From Candidatus Pantoea floridensis (GTDB lineage Bacteria > Pseudomonadota > Gammaproteobacteria > Enterobacterales > Enterobacteriaceae), in NCBI RefSeq assembly GCF_900215435.1, contig NZ_OCMY01000002.1, positions 434,001 through 498,000 on the forward strand: DNA of 64,000 nt, in the 5' to 3' direction. Positions within the stretch are counted from its first letter, which is position 1; every line of letters starts with the position of its first letter. This document shows positions 1-8,418 of this stretch, piece after piece. The position numbers and the translations under genes are program-made. The notes under the pieces are model-generated. The model was given only the letters and a program-made list of their open reading frames with translations, was not told where the DNA came from and did not search any database.

Positions 1-2
1 AA

Positions 3-347
3 GAGCAAGGTTACATCACCGCAGATTATTATCAGGGCATTTTAAATAGCGTGGCAGAGCATGGCCCTTACTTTGTAATTCTACCCGGTATTGCTATGCC
101 ACACGCCAGACCTGAGGCAGGTGCGATCAAAACCGGCTGTAGCCTGGTTATTCTCAAAGAACCGGTTGTCTTTGGTCATGAGGATCATGACCCGGTCAGC
201 ATTCTTTTCACCATGGCAGCTAAAAATAACGAAGAACTCAATGAAGGCATCCTCATGGAAATTATGACGCTGCTGGATGATGACCACCTTATTGAGCAAT
301 TGAAGCATGCTACAGATGGGGAACAGGTACGTGACCTACTTTCCTGA
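3..347 (+). CDS. PTS sugar transporter EIIA component (5' end cut off)
   Basis: Cytoplasmic phosphotransferase domain of the fructose/mannitol/ascorbate-type EIIA fold, which passes phosphate from HPr to an EIIB. The frame is open from base 3, so the gene starts outside the window and only about 114 C-terminal residues are visible. The phosphorylatable histidine is in the PGIAMPHARPE motif, with the His codon at 102-104. A GTG at 51 could be read as a start but lies inside the conserved domain, so I treat the gene as truncated by the window edge. It is followed after 26 bp by an HPr-like gene and then an EIICB gene, which fits one operon. The family is clear; the substrate is not visible in this domain. 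Confidence 0.88.
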   Translation, partial: EQGYITADYYQGILNSVAEHGPYFVILPGIAMPHARPEAGAIKTGCSLVILKEPVVFGHEDHDPVSILFTMAAKNNEELNEGILMEIMTLLDDDHLIEQLKHATDGEQVRDLLS

Positions 348-373
348 TAATAACGTGGCTAAAGGAGAGAGCG

Positions 374-634
374 ATGAAATCAATTGAAATCGTGATCACG
401 AACCCGACAGGACTGCATACCCGACCCGGCGCGAGTTTTGTCAAAGAAGCAAAACGTTTCCAGTCAGAAATCCTGGTAAAAAAAGGCGATAAAATTGCCA
501 ATGGAAAAAGCTTAATGAAACTCCTGCAGGTAGGGATTTCTTATCAGGATAAAATATCTATTAGCGCTGAAGGCCCTGATGAAGAGGCGGCACTTAGCGC
601 ACTGAGCACCTTTATTTCTTCATTAGAAGATTGA
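374..634 (+). CDS. HPr-family phosphocarrier protein
   Basis: Small (86 aa) cytoplasmic phosphocarrier that accepts phosphate from enzyme I and delivers it to EIIA. The active histidine is His15 in the motif NPTGLHTRPG. The regulatory-serine region NGKSLMKLLQ places Ser46 exactly as in canonical HPr. The length is normal for HPr. A ribosome binding site (AAAGGAGAGAG) precedes ATG 374. Because it lies between an EIIA and an EIIC gene, this is probably a dedicated HPr paralogue and not the housekeeping ptsH, which normally sits beside ptsI and crr. Whether it serves only this transporter cannot be told from the sequence. Confidence 0.9.
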   Translation: MKSIEIVITNPTGLHTRPGASFVKEAKRFQSEILVKKGDKIANGKSLMKLLQVGISYQDKISISAEGPDEEAALSALSTFISSLED

Positions 635-700
635 ATCGTCAACACCAGGGTCTTCGGTCGTCATAATTGGCGGCTTAACAATAAGCCAGGCATATCTTAG

Positions 701-720
701 GGTGCGTAGTTATGCGCACC
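701..720. repeat. Hairpin, degenerate copy of a dispersed 20-nt repeat
   Basis: GGTGCGTAGTTATGCGCACC forms an 8-bp stem with a four-base loop. It lies in the 129-bp gap between the HPr-like and EIICB genes. It matches at 17 of 20 positions the perfect hairpin GGTGCGCATGAATGCGCACC (or its complement) found at 41379-41398. A second small stem (GGCTT/AAGCC) lies just before it at about 672-687. In this position it could attenuate or stabilise the transcript. Confidence 0.6.
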
Positions 721-763
721 TGCACGATTAACCTTCACGCTTTATAATAATAGAGGTTGCAAT

Positions 764-2389
764 ATGGTTGCTCTTATAATGCGTTACATTGATAACTTTC
801 TCTCTTATGGCGCAACCATCGTTGTGCCGATATTAATCTTGTTTGTGGCATTATTTTTTCGGGTAAAATTGCTGGACGCCATCAAAAGCGCCATTGCCAT
901 CTCAGTGGGTTTTATTGGTATCAATCTGATGATTGGTTTTATGGTGACCAATCTGGGTGCGGCGACCAAATTGATGACCGAACGTTTTGATATCCATTTA
1001 ACCGTGTTGGATACCGGATGGTCGGTCGGCGCGGCGATATCTTATGCCACACCGCTGGTACTTTGGGTATTTGTACTGCACTTTTTGATTAATGGCATCA
1101 TGCTTTGGCGTAACTGGACCAACGTGCTGAACGTTGATTTGTGGAATTACTGGCACTTCATCTTCACCGGCGCGCTGGTGTATTACTCAACCGGTTCAAT
1201 CTTCTTAAGCATATTGGCTATAGCCATCAGTATTATCGTCGTGCTGAAATTAGCGGACTGGGGTGCACCGATTGTCGAGAAGTATTTCCAGATGCCAGGC
1301 GTCACTTTCGCCCATCTGGAAACCATCAACTGGCTGCCTGTGGGTTACGGTTTGAATAAGCTGTGGAGCATCATTCCGGGCATTAATAAAATTGGCGAAC
1401 GGAGCAGCGATTCTGCTGACGTGGCTCTGCATCAAACGACAGCTAAATGTTTGGTATGCTGCCCTTCCGGGGTCGCCACATCTTCAATGATCATTAAAAA
1501 GGTACAGAAGCACTTTGATGACCTGAATATTCAGCTTGAGATTTCGCAATGCAAGCTGGCGGAAGTCGAACAGTACGCTCAATCAGTTAAGCCCGACTTT
1601 GTGATCCACTCAGCCGCTTTACCGCCGGGAACGCATCTGGATTGTCCGTCGTTTTTGGGCGTGAAAATTCTCGCCGGCGCTGCAGGCAACGAAATTTACG
1701 ACCAGATTATGGAAACCGTCTTTCACGCGCATCAGCCGGATGACACATCCCAGAGCACGAATGATAATAGGATTGGTGTGCTCTATAAAATCATTGGCGA
1801 CCCCGGAATTCTTGGCTTACTGATCGGATTAGGCATTGGCTTATTAGCCGGCTATGACATCAAAGGCACCTTAATTCTGATGACTCAGCTGGCAGCCGTG
1901 ATGATTCTTTTGCCGATGATGACGCGAAAACTCATGGAAGGTTTATCGGCTATTTCGATTGGTGCTCAGAGCTATATGTCGAAGAAGTTCCCGGGAAGAA
2001 AAGTCTATATTGGACTCGACGGCGCAATTGCGCTGGGCCATCCCAAAATACTTTCCGTGGGTATTTTAATGGTGCCGTTAACGCTGTTTATTGCTGCAAT
2101 ACTGCCCGGCAATAAGATTCTGCCCTTCGCTGATTTACCCGTTATCCCGATCTTCCTCACCTGGGTAATTATTCCCTGTGCCGGCAATTTGTTCCGCTCG
2201 CTGCTCTCATCCATTGTGGTGGTCTGCTGCATTCTTTGGATTGGTACAGCCATGGCACCGTTAATTACTCAGGTAGCACATAACATCGGCTTTAATATTC
2301 CACCCGGCGCCAGCGAGATTTCGTCGCTGGATCAGGGATCGCATGTTCTTTCGTTCTTGCTCTGGAAGTTCTTTAGCCTGTTCCATTAA
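764..2389 (+). CDS. PTS galactitol-family EIIC permease with an internal EIIB domain
   Basis: Membrane permease (541 aa) of the galactitol (GatC/SgcC) EIIC family. Residues 1 to about 212 match the first half of GatC (NVDLWNYWHFIFTGAL, then IPGINKI), and about 335-541 match the second half (LLAGYDIKGTL, YIGLDGAIALGHP, ILPGNKILPFADL). Between them, at about 226-320, is a GatB-like EIIB domain with the phosphocysteine loop CCPSGVATSS (active Cys about 233). Recalled GatC proteins are about 450 aa and carry no domain there, so EIIB has been inserted in a loop of EIIC and is not fused at an end. The C-terminus is shorter than in GatC. It would import and phosphorylate a polyol or sugar acid. GAGG precedes ATG 764; Met7 is an alternative start. 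Confidence 0.88.
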   Translation: MVALIMRYIDNFLSYGATIVVPILILFVALFFRVKLLDAIKSAIAISVGFIGINLMIGFMVTNLGAATKLMTERFDIHLTVLDTGWSVGAAISYATPLVLWVFVLHFLINGIMLWRNWTNVLNVDLWNYWHFIFTGALVYYSTGSIFLSILAIAISIIVVLKLADWGAPIVEKYFQMPGVTFAHLETINWLPVGYGLNKLWSIIPGINKIGERSSDSADVALHQTTAKCLVCCPSGVATSSMIIKKVQKHFDDLNIQLEISQCKLAEVEQYAQSVKPDFVIHSAALPPGTHLDCPSFLGVKILAGAAGNEIYDQIMETVFHAHQPDDTSQSTNDNRIGVLYKIIGDPGILGLLIGLGIGLLAGYDIKGTLILMTQLAAVMILLPMMTRKLMEGLSAISIGAQSYMSKKFPGRKVYIGLDGAIALGHPKILSVGILMVPLTLFIAAILPGNKILPFADLPVIPIFLTWVIIPCAGNLFRSLLSSIVVVCCILWIGTAMAPLITQVAHNIGFNIPPGASEISSLDQGSHVLSFLLWKFFSLFH

Positions 2390-2399
2390 TCGTCATGAT

Positions 2400-2427
2400 G
2401 CCAGGTGTGCAAGAGTGCGCACCTGGC
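2400..2427. terminator. Bidirectional hairpin between convergent PTS and pdxA-like genes
   Basis: GCCAGGTGTGC (2400-2410) pairs with GTGCGCACCTGGC (2415-2427) in an 11-bp stem containing one G-U pair. It lies between the stop of the EIICB gene (2389) and the end of the convergent gene (2440). The inner 20 bases (2404-2423) match the dispersed hairpin repeat at 17 of 20 positions. There is no strong T-tract, so termination is inferred from position. Confidence 0.55.
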
Positions 2428-2439
2428 TGGTCAGTAAAA

Positions 2440-3450
2440 TCAGGCGCGCTTCTGCCGATGACTGATTCCCATGCGGCACGCGAGGTCAAAGGCATTGGCC
2501 ATCGCCGTGGTTTTTGCCACGCCTTTGCCGACAATTTCATAGGCTGTGCCGTGTGCTGGCGTGGTCACTGGAATCGGCAACCCGCCCTGTACGGTAACGC
2601 CAATATCAAAGCCCATCATCTTGGTGGCGATTTGTCCCTGGTCGTGATACATCGAAACAATTCCATCAAACTGACCGTCTCTGGCGCGCAGGAAAATCGT
2701 GTCTGCCGGGAATGGACCTTCGGCGGGATAGCCCTGAGTTGCAGCCAGTTCAATGCCTGGCGTGATGATTCTGCCCTCTTCATCACCGTAATTGCCGTTA
2801 TCACCATTATGGGGATTTAAGCCACAGACCCCGATTTTTGGCTGCGCGACACCGGCGTCTTTTAGCGCCTGCGTCAGCATGCCAATTGCTCTGGCAACTT
2901 TTTCTGCAGTTAGCTGGCTCGAAACCGCCGACAACGGGATGTGTGAGGTGACGCGCGCGGTCCAGAGCTTATCCAGAACGTTGAATTCACCGCAAACGCC
3001 TTGGTAATTGAGCTCATTTGCCAGCCAACGCATTTCATCCTCTTGCTGCATTCCGCCCAGGCGCATGGCGCCTTTGTTCAGAGGACCAAAGCACAGCGCA
3101 TCGGCCTGCCCAGATGCAACCATCTCAACGCCTATTTTCAGCGATTCGAGGATAAATACGCCGTTATCTTCACTCACTTGCGCCGGCGCAATGTGGCGGT
3201 GTAAGCCTGGCCACTGCGGAATTGATAGCCAATCAGTGGCGGTGGGTAATGCAACGCCTTTACTGCGAGCCGCCGCTTCAAGCGCGGGCATATTCGCGAT
3301 CAACGTTACATTCGCTTTGCGTGCCGTTTGCGGATCCGCTAGCAGTGTGACAATAACCTCGGGACCAATGCCCGCGGCATCGCCTACAGCGAGCACAATA
3401 TGGGGTTTATCGGTTTCGGCGAAGGTTTGACGCAAAGTTTCATTTGTCAT
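2440..3450 (-). CDS. PdxA-family 4-phospho-hydroxyacid dehydrogenase (PdxA/PdxA2)
   Basis: NAD-dependent oxidative decarboxylase, 336 aa. The family includes PdxA (4-hydroxythreonine-4-phosphate, vitamin B6 synthesis) and PdxA2 (4-phospho-D-threonate/D-erythronate catabolism). Visible motifs are GDAAGIGPEVIV near the N-terminus, CGLNPHNGDNG in the middle and the metal-binding SMYHDQGQ towards the C-terminus. GAGGAGC precedes ATG 3450. The neighbours are an MFS sugar-acid carrier 88 bp upstream on the same strand and a convergent PTS. This favours a catabolic PdxA2-type role over the biosynthetic PdxA, which usually lies between surA and ksgA. Family sure, substrate inferred. Confidence 0.85.
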   Translation of the reverse strand: MTNETLRQTFAETDKPHIVLAVGDAAGIGPEVIVTLLADPQTARKANVTLIANMPALEAAARSKGVALPTATDWLSIPQWPGLHRHIAPAQVSEDNGVFILESLKIGVEMVASGQADALCFGPLNKGAMRLGGMQQEDEMRWLANELNYQGVCGEFNVLDKLWTARVTSHIPLSAVSSQLTAEKVARAIGMLTQALKDAGVAQPKIGVCGLNPHNGDNGNYGDEEGRIITPGIELAATQGYPAEGPFPADTIFLRARDGQFDGIVSMYHDQGQIATKMMGFDIGVTVQGGLPIPVTTPAHGTAYEIVGKGVAKTTAMANAFDLACRMGISHRQKRA

Positions 3451-3538
3451 GGCGAATTGCTCCTCAATTTTATAACGGGCAGAGGCAAGCCTCTGCCGAA
3501 GAAAGTGGCATAGGGAATGACGGGATAAGCGCTAAAAG

Positions 3539-4834
3539 TTAGCCCAGCAGCGATTGTGTCTCTGCGGGTTTATGTTGTGAGATGTCCTCAACCGAGATGT
3601 CCGGACGGATCCATTGGGTAAAAATAATGCCAAGGATCAGGAAGCCAATCGCACCCGCAAAAGGCAGCGTCCAGCTTCCGGTCATATCGATCATCAGACC
3701 GAAAATAATCGGGGAAATAATGGTCGCCATTGCGGCACCGAAGTTGAGCATGCCACTGGCAGTTCCTGCCGTTTTTGGCGCAACGTCCATCGGAACAGCC
3801 CATATCGGCCCAATGGTTAACTCCAGGAAGAAAAATGCAGCACTCAGGCACAGTGCGATAGTGATGACGTTATGACTGATCAGCACCGGGATAAAGAAAA
3901 TGAGCCCGCCCAGTAAGCTGATGGTGATCACGCCCTGACGGGCCAGCGCCAGACGACCGGTGCGCTTTAAGATGAAGTCGCTGATCACGCCGCCGGTTAA
4001 ATCGCCCAGCACACCGGCAAAGAACACCCCGGATGAATAGAGCGCTGAGCTTTTGATATCGAGATTTAACGACTGCATAAAGAAGATCGGCATCCAGCTG
4101 AAAAACAGCGTATTAGACCAAACCATGCAGAAGTAAACCGCGATCGTCGCGCGCATGCGACGCAGGATGGTCCACCATGAGTGTGGCAGCGAGTCGCCTC
4201 CCTCCTGAACGTTTTCCCGACGCGGCAGCAAGGCTAATTCCGCGTCTGAAACACCGGGGTGCTCTTCGGGTGTCTCTTTGAAGTAGACCAGCCACACCAC
4301 CAGCCACAACGCTGACAGAATGCCCACCGCGATGAAAGCCGCGCGCCATGAATGCCATGCAATCAAAATGGCCACCAGCGGAGGCGCTACAGCGTTACCA
4401 AGGCGCGAGAACGAGTGAGTCAGCCCTTGAGCCATACCTCGTTTAGGTTTTGGTACCCAGTTGGTAATCGCTCTTGCCTGCGCCGGAAGCGCAGCACCCT
4501 CGCCAATACCCAGCAAAAGGCGTGCTAAGCACAATGAAACCAGCCCACCGATCAGGCCGGTGCATACGGTCGCTACGGCCCAGATGATACCGCAGACGAT
4601 AATGGTGCGACGTGCGCCGAAGCGATCCGCCACCCAGCCACCGACCAGTTGAAAAATAGCGTAGGTGTAGCCAAATGCTGAAAAAGCGATACCGAGTTCA
4701 GTATTGGTTAGCCCCAGTTCCGCTTTTAGCGGTCCTGCAGCGGCGGCCAGGTTAACGCGATCCAGATAAAGGATAAATGACATGGCACAGAAGATAATCA
4801 GCATATTTCTGCTGATGTGGGACTGAGTTTTCAA
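3539..4834 (-). CDS. MFS transporter, anion:cation symporter (ACS) family
   Basis: Inner-membrane secondary carrier (431 aa, about 12 membrane segments). It belongs to the ACS group, which takes up sugar acids such as galactonate, glucarate and hexuronates with protons. The first helix motif SFILYLDRVNLAAAAGPLK, the loop motif GGWVADRFGARRT and the GIGEGAALPAQARAI segment are characteristic. It is transcribed toward the PdxA-family gene 88 bp away, probably as one unit, and lies 121 bp downstream of a LysR gene on the same strand. A four-carbon aldonate is a plausible substrate given PdxA, but no dedicated kinase gene is visible here. RBS GGAGGC precedes ATG 4834. Confidence 0.85.
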   Translation of the reverse strand: MKTQSHISRNMLIIFCAMSFILYLDRVNLAAAAGPLKAELGLTNTELGIAFSAFGYTYAIFQLVGGWVADRFGARRTIIVCGIIWAVATVCTGLIGGLVSLCLARLLLGIGEGAALPAQARAITNWVPKPKRGMAQGLTHSFSRLGNAVAPPLVAILIAWHSWRAAFIAVGILSALWLVVWLVYFKETPEEHPGVSDAELALLPRRENVQEGGDSLPHSWWTILRRMRATIAVYFCMVWSNTLFFSWMPIFFMQSLNLDIKSSALYSSGVFFAGVLGDLTGGVISDFILKRTGRLALARQGVITISLLGGLIFFIPVLISHNVITIALCLSAAFFFLELTIGPIWAVPMDVAPKTAGTASGMLNFGAAMATIISPIIFGLMIDMTGSWTLPFAGAIGFLILGIIFTQWIRPDISVEDISQHKPAETQSLLG

Positions 4835-4955
4835 AATTGCCTCCTGCTTTTATGTAATTGGGGCAGTCGTTGTAGGGTATGTCGCCCTGTCAACTATGCT
4901 GCAATCAATTACGCGGAAGCTATTAACAATTTGGATATACAGCGTTAACAATATG

Positions 4956-5951
4956 TCAATGCGTGGCTTCGCTGACGTGACTCAGTAGCGTAAGAATACT
5001 CTCCGTCGCCATTGACTGAGCTTCATGCGCCTGATGGCACAACACAAACTGACGCTCAGCCAGTGGATCGTGCAGCGATAAATGTGCAAATTCAGAAGTG
5101 GAGATAATTTGACGAGCCACGCTTTCAGGCATGAGTCCAATGCCAATCCCGCAGGAAATCATCGCTGCCATGCTATCGAAGCTGCCAACGCGAATGCGCA
5201 TCTTCAGCGGCTTATCCAGCCGGCGCGCCAATTGGGTGAGCATAATCGAGATGGAAGCGCCTTCGGTCAGCCCAATCAGATCGTGCTGCAACAGTTCGTT
5301 CGCCGTTAACAACTGTTTGCTGGCAACCCACTCGGCCAGCGGATGGTCAATTGGCGTGACGACGCAAAGACGATCGTGGCGATACGGAATCAGCGGCAGC
5401 GAAGCATGGCTGACGGACTGCTCATAGATGCCAATATCCGCCACGCCCCGCTGCACTGCCTGAATCACGCTTTCACTATTCATCTCATGCAGATCAATAT
5501 GAATATTGGGATAGAGCTGATGGCTTCTGCGCAGATCGTCGGTGAGAAATTGCAATACTGCCGAGGTGCAGGCAGCAATGCGTACCACACCGCGATTGCC
5601 TTGCAGAAAGGCTTGCATGTCATCCTGCATCCGTTCGGCGGCATGCAAAATAGAGCGTGCATGCGCTAAAATCGCGCGGCCCGCATCGTTCAACGCCATG
5701 CCATGCGGCAAGCGGACAAACAGCGGCATGCCGAGTTGCTCTTCCAGCTCGCGAATGCGTCGCGAGGCGGCGGCAGGCACCAGGTGCAATTGTGCGGCGG
5801 CGTGTGTGATGCCGCCAAGCTCCGCCGTGGCAACAAACACTCTTAACGTCACCAAATCAAAGCGTATTCCTGGGGCTATCCGATAGGCGTTACGCTCTTC
5901 GGACGCATGCGAAGCCAGATTTTTGCCCATAGTCTTAGCCCTGATAGTCAA
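4956..5951 (-). CDS. LysR-family transcriptional regulator
   Basis: 331-aa DNA-binding regulator. The N-terminal winged helix-turn-helix spans about residues 31-90 (LRVFVATAELGGITHAAAQL, then SRRIRELEEQLGMPLFVR), followed by a periplasmic-binding-like effector domain. The protein carries about 30 residues before the usual LysR start; Met8 is an alternative start. It lies upstream of, and on the same strand as, the MFS and PdxA-family genes, so it is the obvious candidate to control them. The effector cannot be read from the sequence. Confidence 0.88.
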   Translation of the reverse strand: MTIRAKTMGKNLASHASEERNAYRIAPGIRFDLVTLRVFVATAELGGITHAAAQLHLVPAAASRRIRELEEQLGMPLFVRLPHGMALNDAGRAILAHARSILHAAERMQDDMQAFLQGNRGVVRIAACTSAVLQFLTDDLRRSHQLYPNIHIDLHEMNSESVIQAVQRGVADIGIYEQSVSHASLPLIPYRHDRLCVVTPIDHPLAEWVASKQLLTANELLQHDLIGLTEGASISIMLTQLARRLDKPLKMRIRVGSFDSMAAMISCGIGIGLMPESVARQIISTSEFAHLSLHDPLAERQFVLCHQAHEAQSMATESILTLLSHVSEATH

Positions 5952-6288
5952 TGTCTGAAGGGAAGGTTATGCCGGCGCCGACTTCGTGCGCGGTCGTTGT
6001 TCTGGCGGCATGCTCATGTCGCTGACGCCAGCTCGTGACTTTAACACTGACGCGAAAAGTGACGGCCGGCGCATGTTAATAAATGTGATTTGGATGCCAT
6101 ATAATCGGCAAAATGTTAATTTTTAACACAGCGAACGCTGATAAGCGGAAACATTTCACATGTCATAGCGGTTTTTTCGTAGAGTGCACATTCATGCGCA
6201 CTGGTATAAAGAGGCATTTTTCTGCTTAAGTGAACGGCATTAAGCGATAAAGGTCGACATTAAATTAGTTCTGCTTTGGGATTCGACT
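5952..6288. other. Intergenic region between LysR and glutathione peroxidase genes
   Basis: 337 bp between divergent genes holding both promoters. The only clear structure is the degenerate hairpin repeat at 6183-6202. The rest is AT-rich (for example TTAATTTTTAA near 6115). I see no RNA gene and no convincing small reading frame. Confidence 0.5.
6183..6202. repeat. Hairpin, degenerate copy of the dispersed 20-nt repeat
   Basis: AGTGCACATTCATGCGCACT matches GGTGCGCATTCATGCGCACC (the complement of the perfect copy at 41379-41398) at 17 of 20 positions. The outermost pair has changed from G-C to A-T, so pairing is kept. It lies about 85 bp upstream of the glutathione peroxidase start. Confidence 0.5.
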
Positions 6289-6771
6289 ATGACAACCTTT
6301 CATCAGCTTTCCGCCGTTCGTCTGGATGGCAAACATGTTTCCATGGCCGACTACGCCGGTAAGTTGGTTCTGGTGGTGAACACCGCCAGCCATTGTGGCT
6401 TCACACCGCAATACACTGGCCTTGAAGCGCTGTACAAGAAGTACGCCGTCGAGGGTCTGGTGGTGCTTGGTTTCCCCTGCAACCAATTTGGTAAGCAGGA
6501 GCCCGGAGGCCCCGACGAAATAGCGCAAACGTGTCGCATCAACTACGGTGTGAGCTTCCCGATATTTGAGAAAGTGGAAGTTAACGGAACCGCCACGCAT
6601 CCGGTATTTCGTTATCTGAAAAACCAACTGCCCGGTGTGCTGGGTGGGCGAATCATGTGGAACTTCACTAAATTCCTGATTGGACGCGACGGCAAGCCGC
6701 TTAAACGTTTTGCGCCATTTACTCCCCCCGAGAAAATGGAAGCGACGATCCTTGCTGCACTGGAAATCTAA
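6289..6771 (+). CDS. Glutathione peroxidase family protein (thiol peroxidase)
   Basis: 160-aa thioredoxin-fold peroxidase that reduces hydrogen peroxide or organic peroxides. The catalytic tetrad is visible: Cys36 (TASHCGFTP), Gln70 (FPCNQFGKQEPG), and Trp124-Asn125 (MWNFTKFL). Cys64 is in the FPCNQFG motif. There is no signal peptide, so it is cytoplasmic. It is a single gene with its own promoter region. The bacterial homologue in E. coli is BtuE, somewhat longer; I do not assign that symbol because paralogues are common. Family assignment is certain; the reductant (thioredoxin or glutathione) is not visible. Confidence 0.92.
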   Translation: MTTFHQLSAVRLDGKHVSMADYAGKLVLVVNTASHCGFTPQYTGLEALYKKYAVEGLVVLGFPCNQFGKQEPGGPDEIAQTCRINYGVSFPIFEKVEVNGTATHPVFRYLKNQLPGVLGGRIMWNFTKFLIGRDGKPLKRFAPFTPPEKMEATILAALEI

Positions 6772-7169
6772 TTTCTACTTTTAGATTTAATCCACCACCA
6801 GTAATACAGCCTGGTTACCTGCTCACGTGACCCTGTTCACAGTTTGTGCAATTAAAATCCGCGGCCTTAATCTTCCCGCAAAGGGACGCCTGGCCAGCCT
6901 GCATATGTAACAATATTGTTTATTAATTGATGCCACTTGGTTAACAAAAGCATTGTAAATTCGATTATTACATCACTCTCATGCCTTAATAATCGCGTTA
7001 TTAACATTAAATTAACACATTAAATCATAGAATTTAACACATTCGGGTGCTGATCACATTTTGTTCACATTTGCGCGAAAAGCGGTATCCCCTTCAGTTA
7101 ATCTCTGATCGCGGATTTAATAACTATCGTCTGTTCCCCCTAACTGAACATCATAAGAAAGGTACCATA
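6772..7169. promoter_or_regulatory. Promoter region of the sugar ABC operon
   Basis: 398 bp without a gene. It contains the perfect 12-bp palindrome AACAATATTGTT (6909-6920), a run of TTAACA-type repeats (about 6998-7045), and two TCACA half-sites in the same orientation near 7055-7068. The half-sites do not form a proper CRP palindrome. The palindrome is the best operator candidate. A reading frame runs into the region from 7047, but its extra 41 residues precede a good signal peptide and are not taken as coding. Confidence 0.4.
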
Positions 7170-8156
7170 ATGAAATTTAACCTCGCATTGGTCAGTGCAT
7201 GTGTGGTTTCAGCATGCATGTTATTTACAACACCGTCATTCGCCGCCAAGCCTTACGATATCGCCGTCGTCGCTAAAGTCACCGGTATTCCCTGGTTCAC
7301 CCGCATGGAAGTTGGCGTCAAAGAAGCCGCGCAGAAACTGGATGTCAACGCTTATCAGGTCGGTGCCGCCACTCCGGACCCAGCCCAGCAGGTCAAGGTG
7401 ATTGAAGATTTGATTGCCAAAAAAGTTAACGCAATCATCGTGGTGCCAAACGATGCCAAGGTACTGGAACCGGTGCTTAAAAAAGCCCGCGACCAAGGCA
7501 TCGTCGTATTAACGCATGAATCACCGGATCAGCAAATTGGGCAATGGGATGTCGAAACCATTGACAGCCAGAAATATGCTCAAGCCAACATGGACGAGTT
7601 GGCAAAAGATATGGGCGGCAAAGGGGGTTACGCCATTTACGTTGGCTCGCTGACCGTGCCACTGCATAATGCCTGGGCAGATGCCGCAATTAAATATCAG
7701 AAAGAAAAATACCCGGATATGCATGAAGTGACTTCACGCCTGCCGGTAGCAGAAAACATTGATAAGTCCTATTCCACCACGCTGGATTTAATGAAAACCT
7801 ATCCTGATTTGAAAGGAATAATCGGTTTCGGTTCGCTCGGCCCGATCGGTGCCGGTCAAGCTGTCCAGCAGAAGCGTGCGAAAAATAAAATCGCGGTGGT
7901 TGGCATCGCCATGCCCGGCCAGGCTGCGCCCTACCTGATGCGCGGTGATATTAAGAAAGCGCTGCTATGGGATCCGAAAGATGCCGGTTTCGCCTTAGTC
8001 ACGATTGCCGATCAGTTGCTGCAGGGTAAAGAAGTCATCAAAGACCTGAGCATCGAGGGACTGGGTAAAGCCGATGTAGATATGGATAAGAAAGTGATCC
8101 GCTTTAATAAAATTCTTGAAGTGACACCAGAGAATGCGAAATCGCTTGGGTTCTAA
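7170..8156 (+). CDS. Sugar ABC transporter periplasmic substrate-binding protein
   Basis: 328-aa periplasmic binding protein of the ribose/autoinducer-2 class (peripla_BP_4, LsrB/RbsB-like). The start is ATG 7170: GAAAGG precedes it and the first 26 residues form a signal peptide (MKFNLALVSACVVSACMLFT, cleavage near SFAA-KPYD). The mature part starts with YDIAVVAKVTGIPWFTRM, typical of the two-lobed sugar-binding fold. It is followed by ATPase, two permeases and a pentulose kinase. The ligand is probably a pentose, pentitol or pentulose, inferred from the kinase. It resembles LsrB in layout, but no lsr processing genes are present. Confidence 0.9.
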   Translation: MKFNLALVSACVVSACMLFTTPSFAAKPYDIAVVAKVTGIPWFTRMEVGVKEAAQKLDVNAYQVGAATPDPAQQVKVIEDLIAKKVNAIIVVPNDAKVLEPVLKKARDQGIVVLTHESPDQQIGQWDVETIDSQKYAQANMDELAKDMGGKGGYAIYVGSLTVPLHNAWADAAIKYQKEKYPDMHEVTSRLPVAENIDKSYSTTLDLMKTYPDLKGIIGFGSLGPIGAGQAVQQKRAKNKIAVVGIAMPGQAAPYLMRGDIKKALLWDPKDAGFALVTIADQLLQGKEVIKDLSIEGLGKADVDMDKKVIRFNKILEVTPENAKSLGF

Positions 8157-8224
8157 CCCGATCTTTTAATTCTTTTATTTTACGGAGCAATATTCGCTCC
8201 AGCGCCACACCAGGCAAATAGAAA

Positions 8225-8256
8225 CAAATACGGCGTTGTGCGCTGTGCCGTATTTG
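8225..8256 (+). terminator. Intra-operon hairpin after the binding-protein gene
   Basis: CAAATACGGC (8225-8234) pairs perfectly over 10 bp with GCCGTATTTG (8247-8256) around a 12-nt loop. It lies in the 262-bp gap between the binding-protein and ATPase genes. Such hairpins commonly protect or partly terminate the transcript so that binding protein is made in excess. There is no long T-tract, so attenuation rather than full termination is likely. Confidence 0.6.
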
Positions 8257-8418
8257 AATTCTACTCTGACATCGAAAACGTATACCTTCAATCATTCGAG
8301 TTGGGGCAAGGTTGCAAATGAGTAAACCCGGCAGAGCTGACCTATGTTAGCGTTTCGGGTGAACGAGTACAGCCAACGCCTCCGCTGGAACCCGGTCGGG
8401 TATGTTTAAGGATCTGTG

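Noticed and set aside
7050..7070. Possible CRP site (two TCACA half-sites)
   Set aside because: The half-sites point the same way and do not form TGTGA-N6-TCACA.
7047..7169. Upstream extension of the binding-protein frame by 41 residues
   Set aside because: The ATG at 7170 has a ribosome binding site and begins a proper signal peptide; the extension would bury it.
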